Assembly (NCBI RefSeq): GCF_014773395.1
Contig: NZ_JACXAF010000035.1
Coordinates: 1-40,171 of the forward strand
Direction: 5' to 3'
Length of the DNA stretch: 40,171 bases
Source of the DNA: Neiella litorisoli
Lineage (GTDB): Bacteria > Pseudomonadota > Gammaproteobacteria > Enterobacterales > Neiellaceae
Below are positions 1 through 7,854 of the stretch, piece by piece (within the stretch, counting starts at the first letter, position 1; each line of letters starts with the position of its first letter). A program made the translations under genes and the position numbers. Under the pieces are notes generated by a model. The model saw only the letters and a list, made by a program, of their open reading frames with translations. It had not been told where the DNA came from and did no database searches.

Positions 1-59
1 TGTGGAAGCGCTGTGAGGCGTTAAGCTAACCTGTACTAATTGCCCGTGAGGCTTAACCA
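1..59 (+). rRNA. rrl: 23S ribosomal RNA, 3' end (partial)
   Basis: The first ~59 bases match the conserved 3' end of bacterial 23S rRNA, including the ACTAAT motif near position 35 and the terminal CCGTGAGGCTTAACC block. The rest of the gene lies to the left of the window. It is followed by a 139-base spacer and the 5S gene in the same direction, which is the usual rrn order. The exact 3' end is estimated by similarity and could be off by a few bases. Confidence 0.93.
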
Positions 60-198
60 TACAACGCCCGAGTGGTTTTGTATAAATAGCTCTGACTAAA
101 CATGATTGACTCATTAGAGTGACGATAAATCAAATTTTTACCTTAGAGCGAGCAGCCTTGAGCTTGTCGCTTTAACGGGTTTCCGAGTTACCTTTTTC

Positions 199-316
199 GC
201 TTGGCGGCCATAGCGTTGTGGACCCACCTGACTCCATTCCGAACTCAGACGTGAAACGCAACTGCGCCGATGGTAGTGTGGGGCTTCCCCATGTGAGAGT
301 AGGTCACCGCCAGGCA
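199..316 (+). rRNA. rrf: 5S ribosomal RNA
   Basis: The segment contains the hallmark 5S blocks CCACCTGACTCCATTCCGAA, GATGGTAGTGTGGGG and GAGAGTAGGTCACCGCCAGG. The terminal helix can be drawn between roughly 199-207 (GCTTGGCGG) and 307-315 (CCGCCAGGC), which sets the ends. The length of about 118 bases is normal. No tRNA follows it; a terminator starts 15 bases downstream and closes the rRNA operon. Confidence 0.96.
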
Positions 317-330
317 CCTAATAAAGCAAA

Positions 331-359
331 AGCCCGATTCGAAAGAGTCGGGCTTTTTT
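331..359 (+). terminator. Rho-independent terminator of the rRNA operon
   Basis: A 10-bp stem (331-340 with 345-354, one G-U pair) closes on a GAAA tetraloop and is followed by a run of T (355-359). The GNRA loop and T-run make a strong intrinsic terminator directly behind 5S. Confidence 0.93.
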
Positions 360-495
360 GCGTTTAAGGGCCCGACTGCTCCGCCCCCATGTGCGTCATA
401 TCTCTGTTGATATCATTAATAGCCCTTAGGCTGCCCCGAAGGGCGGAGGGCATGACTACAAGACGTAGCAGGTAGCTCGCTAGTATTTCTCCGTT

Positions 496-511
496 TGTTG
501 GTTTACTAACA
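496..511 (+). promoter_or_regulatory. Candidate NifA-type upstream activator site (TGT-N10-ACA)
   Basis: TGTTGGTTTACTAACA fits the NifA upstream activator consensus TGT-N10-ACA and is a near-perfect dyad (TGTTgG with CTAACA). It sits about 62 bases upstream of the candidate sigma-54 -24 element and about 95 bases before the inferred transcription start, a normal distance for such activator sites. It is the only copy I found between the rRNA terminator and cowN. The motif is short, so its value comes from the combination with the sigma-54 promoter and a cowN-like gene. Binding by NifA is inferred. Confidence 0.55.
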
Positions 512-572
512 AAGCTCACAAAAACAACAAGTTAATTATTTGTTAAATGGCAGTATTTCAGTGGCTTATAAG

Positions 573-588
573 TGGCCCATGGTTTGCT
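573..588 (+). promoter_or_regulatory. Candidate sigma-54 (-24/-12) promoter of cowN
   Basis: TGGCCCATGGTTTGCT matches the RpoN consensus TGGCACG-N4-TTGCW. The invariant GG (574-575) and GC (586-587) are separated by exactly ten bases, as required. The main deviation is C for A in the GGCAC block. Transcription would start near 599, about 33 bases before the GTG start of cowN. An RpoN promoter next to an activator-like dyad is what a nitrogen-fixation-linked gene would be expected to have. Confidence 0.65.
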
Positions 589-631
589 GCGTGTCACTAC
601 GGCTAACGTCACTATGTAGAGGGCACCTGTT

Positions 632-922
632 GTGACATCACCAGATCAAACAACGGATCGTTACATTTCATTTTGTGGTATCCAATGTGACGCAAACGCA
701 GATAAGCTCATCGAAATGCTGAAATTGAATTTATCGCAAAAGAAAGGCGGAGGGACTTGGGGCCAGTACTTCGAAATGAAGTTCCAAGAGCAGCATTCAG
801 TTGGCTCTGACAATCTGCATTTCATCGGTAATCAACTCAATCCATTGTATGAATACTTCGAAGCGTGTGGCGATAGCGAGGCAGAAGCCTTGTTATATCA
901 GATTGAGCAAGAGTGCTGCTGA
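632..922 (+). CDS. cowN: CowN-like protein (protects nitrogenase from carbon monoxide)
   Basis: This is a 96-residue protein. The order of blocks fits the CowN family: DRYISFCGIQCDANA at residues 9-23, a central W and F region, a NQL-P-YEYFE helix near 68-76, and the acidic end with terminal ECC. Known CowN proteins are about 90-100 residues and sustain nitrogen-fixing growth when CO inhibits nitrogenase. The start is GTG at 632, with AGAGGG (618-623) eight bases upstream. The gene stands alone behind a candidate sigma-54 promoter and NifA-like site. No nitrogenase gene is in the window, so the nif cluster would have to be elsewhere. The middle of the protein (residues 38-60) is more divergent than the ends. 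Recognition is from memory of the family pattern. Confidence 0.82.
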   Translation: MTSPDQTTDRYISFCGIQCDANADKLIEMLKLNLSQKKGGGTWGQYFEMKFQEQHSVGSDNLHFIGNQLNPLYEYFEACGDSEAEALLYQIEQECC

Positions 923-999
923 GCATGGCGTTGCTCATGTTTTTGTCACAGCGATTTTGTTAAGGTACTAGTTAGCAGTTACACCTTTGAGAACTCCCA

Positions 1000-1683
1000 A
1001 TGCATATCTTACTGACCGGTGCTTCATCAGGCATTGGCCGAGCCCTTGCTGTGGCGCTTGACGCCGCTGGCCATCAATTGAGCTTGTGTGGCCGTAATCC
1101 TGAAAAGCTGCAACAAACGTTGGATCAACTAGCGCACCCTGAGCGTCATTTTGTCCGTGCGTTTTGTTTGAGCGATTTCGATGCCATCGCTGAGTTTGCC
1201 AGCAGCGCCCAAGAGCGCAGAGCGATTGATGTATTGATTAATTGCGCTGGTTTAAATCATGCCAGGGGAGCGGGCCATGAATTGCCGAAGCAAGAATTAG
1301 ACTGGATGCTGACCATTAACTGCCATGCGCCGATTGCGATGATGCAAGCTGTGGTGCCTGATATGCTCGCGCGCGCTAGTGGCATGATAGTCAATGTGTT
1401 GTCGACCGTGTGTTTATTCGCGAATCCCAATTTGGCCGGTTATACCGCTTCGAAAGCAGCGCTCGATGCTTATTGCAAGGTCATGCGCAAAGAGTTGCAG
1501 CCTCAGGGTGTGCAAATGCTGTCTGTTTATCCGGGCGGGGTGGATACCGATTTCCGTAGCCAGCAACGACCGGAGTACTTGTCGCCAGCACAAGTCGCAG
1601 AGGCCATTGTGCCGCATTTGAGTACTAAGGCACATGTTCATGAGCTGGTGTTGCGGCCACAGTGTGAATCGAATTATTGCTAA
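1000..1683 (+). CDS. Short-chain dehydrogenase/reductase (SDR family)
   Basis: This 227-residue classical SDR has a Rossmann fold. The nucleotide-binding motif TGASSGIG is at residues 6-13, NCAG at 81-84, and the catalytic Ser135, Tyr148 and Lys152 lie in the S...YxxxK pattern. Arg32 after the second strand (CGRNPEK) suggests NADP(H) preference. The substrate cannot be read from the sequence. The PGGVDTDFR segment near residues 178-186 is the usual SDR 'PG' loop. The gene ends tail to tail with dnaE2: its TAA (1681-1683) overlaps the reverse-strand TAG (1680-1682). There is no obvious partner gene, so it is probably a stand-alone transcription unit. Confidence 0.88.
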   Translation: MHILLTGASSGIGRALAVALDAAGHQLSLCGRNPEKLQQTLDQLAHPERHFVRAFCLSDFDAIAEFASSAQERRAIDVLINCAGLNHARGAGHELPKQELDWMLTINCHAPIAMMQAVVPDMLARASGMIVNVLSTVCLFANPNLAGYTASKAALDAYCKVMRKELQPQGVQMLSVYPGGVDTDFRSQQRPEYLSPAQVAEAIVPHLSTKAHVHELVLRPQCESNYC

Positions 1684-4600
1684 TGAAAGTCTCGTGAGTG
1701 TACCGCGAGCTGTTCAAGGGCGCTGGTACGATCAATCAGGCGCCCTGCAACAATATGAATCACTGATTCTTCTCGCTCAAGAATGCCGTGAACTTCCAGC
1801 AACTTGGCTTGCAAGAAAGGCTTACGTTGCTCTCTGGCAGTATTGAGCCAGACCACCACATTGATATTGCCAGTGTCATCTTCGAGCGTGACGAAGGTGA
1901 CGCCACTGGCTGTTCCCGGTCGCTGGCGGCCAACCACAAGGCCGGCGACGCGAACCAACTCGCCATGACTAAATTGAGGCAGCTGGGCGGCACTGATGGT
2001 CCGCTTAAACAACTGTTGTTCTCGTAATAACGTCATTGGGTGACGCCCCAAACTCACTCCCAAGTGTCGGTAGTCTTGTAGTAAGTTATCCACTTCGCTG
2101 GGGATACTTAAATAGTTGGCGCTCTCTGGTTCGGCAACGGTTTGTTCGATGTTGGCAAACAATGGTGTGTCATTGGCTTGCGCGGCAACCTGCCAATGAG
2201 CCTGATAGCGGTCGCCAGTTAGCGGATTCAGTGCGCCTGCTGCTGCTAGTGCCTGTTGTTCATGACGAGGCATTGCGCAGCGCTGCTGCAGTTCAAGCAA
2301 TGAGCTGAATCCTTGTGACGGCCGATGGTGACAAATTCGTTCGGCTAACTGTTTCGATAGTCCTTTGATCAAGCGCATGCCAAGACGAATGGCTGCTTGC
2401 TGGTTATCATCGGCAACCAATTGGTGGTCCCAGTCGCTTTGATTGATATCGACAGGCAGTACCGTCACGCCATGTCGGCGCACGTCCTGTAGCAACTGCG
2501 ATGGTGAATAAAATCCCATTGGCTGACTGTTAAGTAGGGCACAGCAAAATGCCGCTGGATAATGACGCTTGAGCCAAGCAGAGACATAAGCCAATAACGC
2601 AAAACTGGCGGAATGGGACTCGGGGAAGCCGTATTCACCAAAGCCGAGAATTTGCTTGAAGATACGATCAGCAAAGCTGGTCGAATAGCCATTCGCAGCC
2701 ATGCCCGTGCGCAGTTTATGCTCAAATTTCGCTAGCTTGCCATTGCGTTTCCAGCTTGCCATCGCTCGCCGTAATTGATCGGCTTCGCCCGCACTAAAAC
2801 CGGCTGCTACCATCGCCAATTTAATCACTTGCTCTTGAAAAATGGGTACCCCCATGGTTCGTTCGAGTACCGCTCTGACCGCTTCATTGGGATAACTAAT
2901 GGGTTCTTTGCCATGACGTCGGCGGAGATACGGGTGAACCATGTCGCCTTGAATTGGCCCTGGCCGGACAATGGCAATTTGCACCACCAGATCGTAGTAA
3001 CAGCGCGGCTTCAGGCGCGGCAGCATATTAGTCTGGGCGCGCGATTCGATTTGAAACACACCAATGCTATCGGCCTGACATAACATGTCGTAAACGGCGG
3101 GTTGCTCCCATTCAACCTGGCTCATATTTAATTGCTGACCGGTAAACTGATTGATTAAATCGAAACTACGACGAATTGCCGTCAACATTCCCAGTGCTAG
3201 CACATCAACCTTTAATAACCCGAGCGCTTCCAAATCATCTTTATCCCACTGGATCACGGTGCGGTCTGCCATCGCGGCATTTTCGGTTGGTACCAGCTGA
3301 TGGAGTGGTCCAGCAGAAATAACAAAACCGCCAACATGCTGAGATAGGTGGCGCGGAAAGCCGATGATTTGCTCGACCAGCTGGCGAAAATGCCGAATCA
3401 AGTGATGATCTGGCGAGCCCAATAACCCCAGCTGTTGGCGCCAGTCTTGCTGCTTATCACGACGATCAACATTGGCCATGAACTGATCGAGTTGACTGTC
3501 AGCGAAACCCAGCGCTTTGCCAACGTCTCTGACTGCACTTTTGAAGCGATAGCTAATGACGGTTGCCGCTAAAGCGGCCCGGTCACGACCATATTTTTGA
3601 TAGATGTATTGAATGACTTCTTCGCGTCGTTCGTGCTCGAAATCAACATCGATATCGGGTGGCTCGCCGCGCTCCTTGGAGATAAAGCGTTCAAACAGAA
3701 CCTGAATTTTGCGCGGATCGACTTCGGTAATACCGAGGCAATAACACACCACCGAATTCGCCGCAGAGCCGCGGCCCTGATAGAGAATTTGCCGTTGTTT
3801 AGCAAACCGCACGATGTCTTCAATGGTTAAAAAGAAATGGGCGTATTCGAGCTCCTCTATGAGTGCCAGCTCCTTAGCGATGATTGCCTGAATCGCTAGT
3901 GGCACGCCATCGGCAAAGCGTCGCTGCTGACCTTGAGCAACCAACTGGCGGAGGTGACTCATCGGCGTATGACCGGGTGGAACCAGCTCCGCCGGATACT
4001 GGTAGCGCAGCTCATCCAAGCTGAATTGGCATTGCTGTGCCAGCAGATAGGTTTGCTCAATGTGCTGTTGTTGAAATAATCGATAGATACTGGATTGAGG
4101 CCGCAAATGGCGCTCAGTGTTGGTACTGGCTTGTGCCAATGTTTGTTGTACCGACTGGTTCAGTCGAATGCTGGTGAGCGTATCGAGCAGTGGTTGACGC
4201 TTGGGATCGTGCATCAGTACGGCTCCGCATGCAGCAACCGGAAGTTCGATAGCCTCAGCAAGGGCGCAGAGTTGTTGGTAGCGCAACTTATCATTGCCAC
4301 ACAACGGTCGAGTGGCTAATAACCACAAGCGCCCTTGTGACCAAGACTGGAGCCAATCTAGACTGGGTTGCCAGTCATTCGGATGGGGGTGAGGTAGCCA
4401 ACCAATGAGCGCGGTTTTCAGTAGTTGTTCGACGTCATCTCGATGCAGTTGATAATGACCTTTCGGGCAGCGCATTTGGCCGCGAGCGATCAGCTGACTG
4501 AGTTCGCTATAGGCCTGTTTGTGTGGTGCCCATACCACTAATTGTTCGCCTTCCACTAAGCGGATATAGCTACCAATAATTAATGGTAAGCCAAGCGCTT

Positions 4601-4766
4601 TGGCGCAAACATGGGCGCGAACGACGCCCGCTAACGAACATTCGTCGGTGATTGCTAGCCCTTGATAGCCAAGTTCAAAGGCGCGCTCCACTAGCTCCTC
4701 GGGGTGTGATGCGGCGTTGAGGAAGCTGAAATTGGATTGGCAAAACAGTTCGACATATTGAGTCAT
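1680..4766 (-). CDS. dnaE2: Error-prone DNA polymerase DnaE2 (ImuC)
   Basis: This 1028-residue protein is a C-family DNA polymerase III alpha-subunit paralogue of the DnaE2/ImuC type, the replicating enzyme of the SOS mutasome. The N-terminal PHP domain begins with FCQSNFSFLNAASHPEELV and ITDECSLAGVV. The polymerase core carries PPDIDVDFEHERREEVI with the catalytic aspartates near residues 374-378, then GRGSAANS and QHVGGFVIS blocks. A C-terminal OB-fold region (VAGLVVGRQRPGTASGVTF) precedes the end. The length is normal for DnaE2 (about 1000-1080) and shorter than replicative DnaE. It starts at an ATG six bases after the imuB stop, so the genes are co-transcribed and under the LexA-type site at 7010-7025. 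Confidence 0.96.
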   Translation of the reverse strand: MTQYVELFCQSNFSFLNAASHPEELVERAFELGYQGLAITDECSLAGVVRAHVCAKALGLPLIIGSYIRLVEGEQLVVWAPHKQAYSELSQLIARGQMRCPKGHYQLHRDDVEQLLKTALIGWLPHPHPNDWQPSLDWLQSWSQGRLWLLATRPLCGNDKLRYQQLCALAEAIELPVAACGAVLMHDPKRQPLLDTLTSIRLNQSVQQTLAQASTNTERHLRPQSSIYRLFQQQHIEQTYLLAQQCQFSLDELRYQYPAELVPPGHTPMSHLRQLVAQGQQRRFADGVPLAIQAIIAKELALIEELEYAHFFLTIEDIVRFAKQRQILYQGRGSAANSVVCYCLGITEVDPRKIQVLFERFISKERGEPPDIDVDFEHERREEVIQYIYQKYGRDRAALAATVISYRFKSAVRDVGKALGFADSQLDQFMANVDRRDKQQDWRQQLGLLGSPDHHLIRHFRQLVEQIIGFPRHLSQHVGGFVISAGPLHQLVPTENAAMADRTVIQWDKDDLEALGLLKVDVLALGMLTAIRRSFDLINQFTGQQLNMSQVEWEQPAVYDMLCQADSIGVFQIESRAQTNMLPRLKPRCYYDLVVQIAIVRPGPIQGDMVHPYLRRRHGKEPISYPNEAVRAVLERTMGVPIFQEQVIKLAMVAAGFSAGEADQLRRAMASWKRNGKLAKFEHKLRTGMAANGYSTSFADRIFKQILGFGEYGFPESHSASFALLAYVSAWLKRHYPAAFCCALLNSQPMGFYSPSQLLQDVRRHGVTVLPVDINQSDWDHQLVADDNQQAAIRLGMRLIKGLSKQLAERICHHRPSQGFSSLLELQQRCAMPRHEQQALAAAGALNPLTGDRYQAHWQVAAQANDTPLFANIEQTVAEPESANYLSIPSEVDNLLQDYRHLGVSLGRHPMTLLREQQLFKRTISAAQLPQFSHGELVRVAGLVVGRQRPGTASGVTFVTLEDDTGNINVVVWLNTAREQRKPFLQAKLLEVHGILEREESVIHIVAGRLIDRTSALEQLAVHSRDFH

Positions 4767-4772
4767 ACTGAG

Positions 4773-6242
4773 CTACCCAAACCAGCCATGGAGAAACCAT
4801 TGATTGGCTGGTGTTCGAAAGACCCAGCACAGCTGCCCATGCTGGTCGACTGCAACAAAATAGTCTCGCTGAATGGCACCGTCATCCCACCAGCCACAAG
4901 CAATGCGCTCGGGTGCTGACTTAAGCTCCCAGGGTTGATTGGGTAGCGGTATCGGCTTAGGTAGCAGCCAGACCGGTCGATTGGCACTATCTTGTATATG
5001 ATCTCGACCGTTATCTTGGACATCACCTCGGCCACTGTTTTGAGTGCCAGCAGTGATTGGCGTGTCACTTTCTGTGACTAACTGAAAAGCGCGTTCGGGG
5101 CGAGGATCAGCAGACAAAACGAGGTGCTTGACGTCGCTTGGTGCGAGACGGCTACGAAGTCGGTTCAGTAATTGCCCGCCATCGAGGGCATGGCTATTGG
5201 TGGCAGCAAACAAATCGGTTGCTGGCTGTTGTTGCGGAACTAACTCGGCAGCAACCACCTGAATGCCGATCACCGCCTCAGGTAACGACAGTTGCTGTAA
5301 TCGCAGTCGGGCGAGTATGAGGAATTCACTGGCCTGATGCTCAGGCTGAGCTAAGCGTAATGATATTTGGCTATCGGTTTGTTCCCGATGTTGCAAGATG
5401 AGCTCGACGGCACAGGCTGCCAGTTGCCGCCGACGTAAGTAGTGATTCAGCTCTTTGAGCATATGCTGCAAAGGAAATAATAAGCCGTTGCTATGGTTGA
5501 TTTCATGCAAGCAGTGCCAGTTGCGGACAAACTGAGCGGGCGGTTCAAACCAGCAATGATCATCGACTTTGTCACCGTTTAACCGCTCCAACCAAGTTGC
5601 GATCTCGCCGCTAAAACGCCGCCGCCACTGAGCCATGGGAATGTTGGTTAAATCAGCCAGTTGTTTGATGCCGACATCAGTCAATGATTGTTGCTGCGAG
5701 GCCGATAGCGGTAATTGTTGTAGTGTCAGTTGTTGCAGCTGCTGGTTGAGCTGCTGGGTAGAGGCTAATGGTAAGTCATAGCCTGCTCGGGCTAACACGT
5801 AAGCGGCCATTGGTGTCGTACCAGCGGCGGCATGAAAGCGTAATTGCCTGCTTTGTAGCGCCTGTTGTAACTGTTGCCAGTAGTTTGCTCGGCCACCAAA
5901 TAAACGCCACATGGTGGCAACTTCGAGCAGCAATCCTTGCTCAAATGACAGCGCTATTCGGGCGCACCATTGGTAACAATAGTCAGCAATTTGCGCCAAG
6001 ATCTGTTGTTGTTCATTGCTGCGCTGCGGCTGTAGCTGTAATTCTGGATCAAGCTGCAGGGCCGTGGTAAATACCATGCCGGTTTGCACCCCGCTCGCTT
6101 GTGCCAGACGGCAGTGCTGCCAAACTCGCTTGCCCTGATCCAGTATCGCAATGGGAGTTTGTGGGTTCTGCAGTGATAACTGATCGGCCTGTAAATGTGG
6201 AAAGTGTAGATACAGCCACACTGGTAAATTGGGGCTTGCCAT
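4773..6242 (-). CDS. imuB: ImuB, Y-family polymerase-like mutasome scaffold
   Basis: This 489-residue protein resembles Y-family DNA polymerases but belongs to the ImuB branch, which bridges DnaE2 to the beta clamp rather than polymerising. The N-terminus LYLHFPHLQADQL replaces the metal-binding Asp motif of active enzymes, and LLLEVATMWRLFGG takes the place of the SxDE motif, which supports loss of catalysis. A helix-hairpin-helix-like segment (LTDVGIKQLADLTNIP) lies near residues 185-200. A low-complexity insert near residues 395-420 has two imperfect G-R-D...Q-D units. The start ATG has a GAGG eight bases upstream, and the gene lies nine bases after the imuA stop. Confidence 0.92.
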   Translation of the reverse strand: MASPNLPVWLYLHFPHLQADQLSLQNPQTPIAILDQGKRVWQHCRLAQASGVQTGMVFTTALQLDPELQLQPQRSNEQQQILAQIADYCYQWCARIALSFEQGLLLEVATMWRLFGGRANYWQQLQQALQSRQLRFHAAAGTTPMAAYVLARAGYDLPLASTQQLNQQLQQLTLQQLPLSASQQQSLTDVGIKQLADLTNIPMAQWRRRFSGEIATWLERLNGDKVDDHCWFEPPAQFVRNWHCLHEINHSNGLLFPLQHMLKELNHYLRRRQLAACAVELILQHREQTDSQISLRLAQPEHQASEFLILARLRLQQLSLPEAVIGIQVVAAELVPQQQPATDLFAATNSHALDGGQLLNRLRSRLAPSDVKHLVLSADPRPERAFQLVTESDTPITAGTQNSGRGDVQDNGRDHIQDSANRPVWLLPKPIPLPNQPWELKSAPERIACGWWDDGAIQRDYFVAVDQHGQLCWVFRTPANQWFLHGWFG

Positions 6243-6251
6243 CGCAATGCC

Positions 6252-6980
6252 TCAAGCTTGTTGGGCAAGTGGCTTGCCTGACCAAGGCCCTTGAATAATC
6301 TGGCCGGTAGGCTGGTTGCTGTTGGTTATCTCGTCCGTTGATGGATAAACCGCAGTGACTTGAATCGGCATTGGCTCTGGCGCCCAGCCGCCACGGCGCT
6401 TGATGCAATGCACTTGTATTTGTTGCTCATCAATGGCGCTGAGTTTAAGGCGACAGGCTGCTGGTGATGACTGCGTTGCAACGTTGCTGGGTCGCATCAG
6501 CCAGAGCTGTGATTGGCCTTGCTCGGCTGCCACTTGTAAGCGGCGAATATCTTTTGATGCCAGAGGCTGAGAGCCATCAAGCCATGCCATCACGGCGCTG
6601 CAACTACCACTTTGTAATGCTTGCTCGGCAGCCCATAGTTGTTGTTTAACATCGTTCGATTGCACTAGTAGTTGTTGCGATACATTCAGACCGGCGTCAT
6701 GGAGTGCTGGCGGGTAGGGCACAAAAGGTGGTGCTAACCATAATTGCCACTGTGATGAGGCGGCTTGTTGTTGGCTCAGTTGCGCAAGGGTAGGCAGTAG
6801 GAGTCGCAGCTCTCCGAGCCCCTGGCCATCATACAGTAGCTCGGTTGCCTGCCCTTTCGGCCAGCCACCAAGGAGTAATTGATCAAGTGTGGCAATACCA
6901 CTACTTAAGACTTGCTGAACCCGCTGATGATTGGTTGCCCGCCATAACCGGCCGGCATTCAGTAGCGATTGTAAACTCAC
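6252..6980 (-). CDS. imuA: ImuA, SOS mutasome accessory protein
   Basis: ImuA-type protein (a RecA/SulA-related fold) that acts with ImuB and DnaE2 in damage-induced mutagenesis. Diagnostic segments are the ALSSG-like VLSSGIATLDQLLLGGWPKGQATELL near residues 25-50 and the closing IKRRGGWAPEP region. I place the start at the GTG at 6980, giving 242 residues: GGAGG stands six bases before it on the minus strand. A longer frame runs back to 7043, but it would place the LexA-type operator inside the coding region and adds a poor, unsupported N-terminus. It is the first gene of the imuA-imuB-dnaE2 operon. Confidence 0.9.
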   Translation of the reverse strand: MSLQSLLNAGRLWRATNHQRVQQVLSSGIATLDQLLLGGWPKGQATELLYDGQGLGELRLLLPTLAQLSQQQAASSQWQLWLAPPFVPYPPALHDAGLNVSQQLLVQSNDVKQQLWAAEQALQSGSCSAVMAWLDGSQPLASKDIRRLQVAAEQGQSQLWLMRPSNVATQSSPAACRLKLSAIDEQQIQVHCIKRRGGWAPEPMPIQVTAVYPSTDEITNSNQPTGQIIQGPWSGKPLAQQA

Positions 6981-7009
6981 CGTTTGCCTCCGAACGCAGA
7001 AAAATATAA

Positions 7010-7025
7010 CTGTATATATATACAG
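7010..7025 (-). promoter_or_regulatory. LexA-type SOS box of the imuABC operon
   Basis: CTGTATATATATACAG is a perfect 16-bp palindrome that fits the gammaproteobacterial LexA consensus CTGT-N8-ACAG with an alternating TA core. It lies 29 bases before the GTG start of imuA and its ribosome binding site. It would repress the operon until RecA triggers LexA cleavage. Confidence 0.9.
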
Positions 7026-7065
7026 TATCAGTGAGTTTGCCATTCGGCAAGTTTGTTATCACCGT

Positions 7066-7782
7066 TTAGTGATTGGCGTGATGGGCAATGCGTTCTTTAA
7101 AAGCTTGCCAAGCGAGACTGTCATGTTGTTTGCAACCAAGAGGAATCCACTGCTTGCCCGTCAATTCGGAGTCGAGTTGGCTAAGATCTTGAACCAAATA
7201 GCAGTCTCCAGATTTCATTCGTACAATCGAAGTGCCATCGGCATGGCGAATTTCCGAAGCGATAGGGTGATCCTTAGGGTACTCCGGCGACTCTTCACGG
7301 CGAGGTCGAGGCTTAGAAGGAGGCGCTTGATTCTGTAAATGCTCAGGTAAATCAGCAGTGCTGATGGATGGCGGTAATAGCTGTTGCCAAGTTGAACTCT
7401 CTTGCTCGGCAATTTCTGATGCGTGCTTTTGGGGGCTGCGAGGCTTGAGCAACTGGCTAATTTGTCGCTGAGTTTGAGCCGATAGGTTGGGCTTGTTTAT
7501 TACTTCTGGTTCAGCAGTCACGGCAGTATCGCTTGGTTGAGGGGCTACAGGGTCTAGCTGAACAGTTTCGTGTTTTGGTTCGTGCTTTGGCTGGTGTTCG
7601 ACTGGTGGTTTAGTGTGAGGTGCTGGGCGGATAATGAGTTTGGCTTGAATGGGTGGCCGCCGCGTAGTCACCGACGGTTTTGCAGCTGACGTCACAGTCC
7701 GCTGCAGCAAACCGATCAACAGTAAATGCAGTAGCGTAGAAATAACCAACAAGCTGGCAAACCGCATCCATCCTTGGGGCAT
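7066..7782 (-). CDS. Proline-rich, membrane-anchored TonB-like protein of unknown function
   Basis: This 238-residue protein has one N-terminal hydrophobic segment (residues ~7-26, FASLLVISTLLHLLLIGLL). A periplasmic linker rich in Pro, Lys, His and Glu follows (~40-170, with repeats such as PKHEPKHE). A small C-terminal domain (~185-238) has two cysteines (SGDCYLVQDL and IPLGCKQH) that could form a disulphide. The layout recalls TonB or TolA energy transducers, but the C-terminal domain does not show the TonB fold motif (YP...A) and no ExbB/ExbD genes are near. The start may be the ATG at 7782 or the one at 7767, which has AAGGA close upstream. It reads in the same direction as imuA but is separated from it by the SOS box. 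Confidence 0.7.
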   Translation of the reverse strand: MPQGWMRFASLLVISTLLHLLLIGLLQRTVTSAAKPSVTTRRPPIQAKLIIRPAPHTKPPVEHQPKHEPKHETVQLDPVAPQPSDTAVTAEPEVINKPNLSAQTQRQISQLLKPRSPQKHASEIAEQESSTWQQLLPPSISTADLPEHLQNQAPPSKPRPRREESPEYPKDHPIASEIRHADGTSIVRMKSGDCYLVQDLSQLDSELTGKQWIPLGCKQHDSLAWQAFKERIAHHANH

Positions 7783-7797
7783 GACGACAACCGTTAT

Positions 7798-7825
7798 TTG
7801 TCATAGAGTTAGTTATCTATGACAA
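7798..7825. promoter_or_regulatory. 10-bp inverted repeat, probable operator or 5' UTR hairpin
   Basis: TTGTCATAGA (7798-7807) and TCTATGACAA (7816-7825) are perfect inverted copies separated by eight bases. The element begins 15 bases before the minus-strand gene that starts at 7782 and lies in the divergent region shared with menF. There is no T-run after either arm, so it is not a terminator. A dimeric regulator site is the simplest reading, and I do not recognise the regulator. Confidence 0.55.
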
Positions 7826-7854
7826 CAAAAATCGTTATGTGTTAGATCATGACC

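Noticed and set aside
361-631. tRNA or small RNA between the 5S terminator and cowN
   Set aside because: No cloverleaf or conserved RNA was found. Small GC-rich hairpins near 430-450 have no T-run.
6981-7043. Longer N-terminus of imuA
   Set aside because: It would place the LexA-type operator inside the coding region, and GTG 6980 has a strong ribosome binding site.
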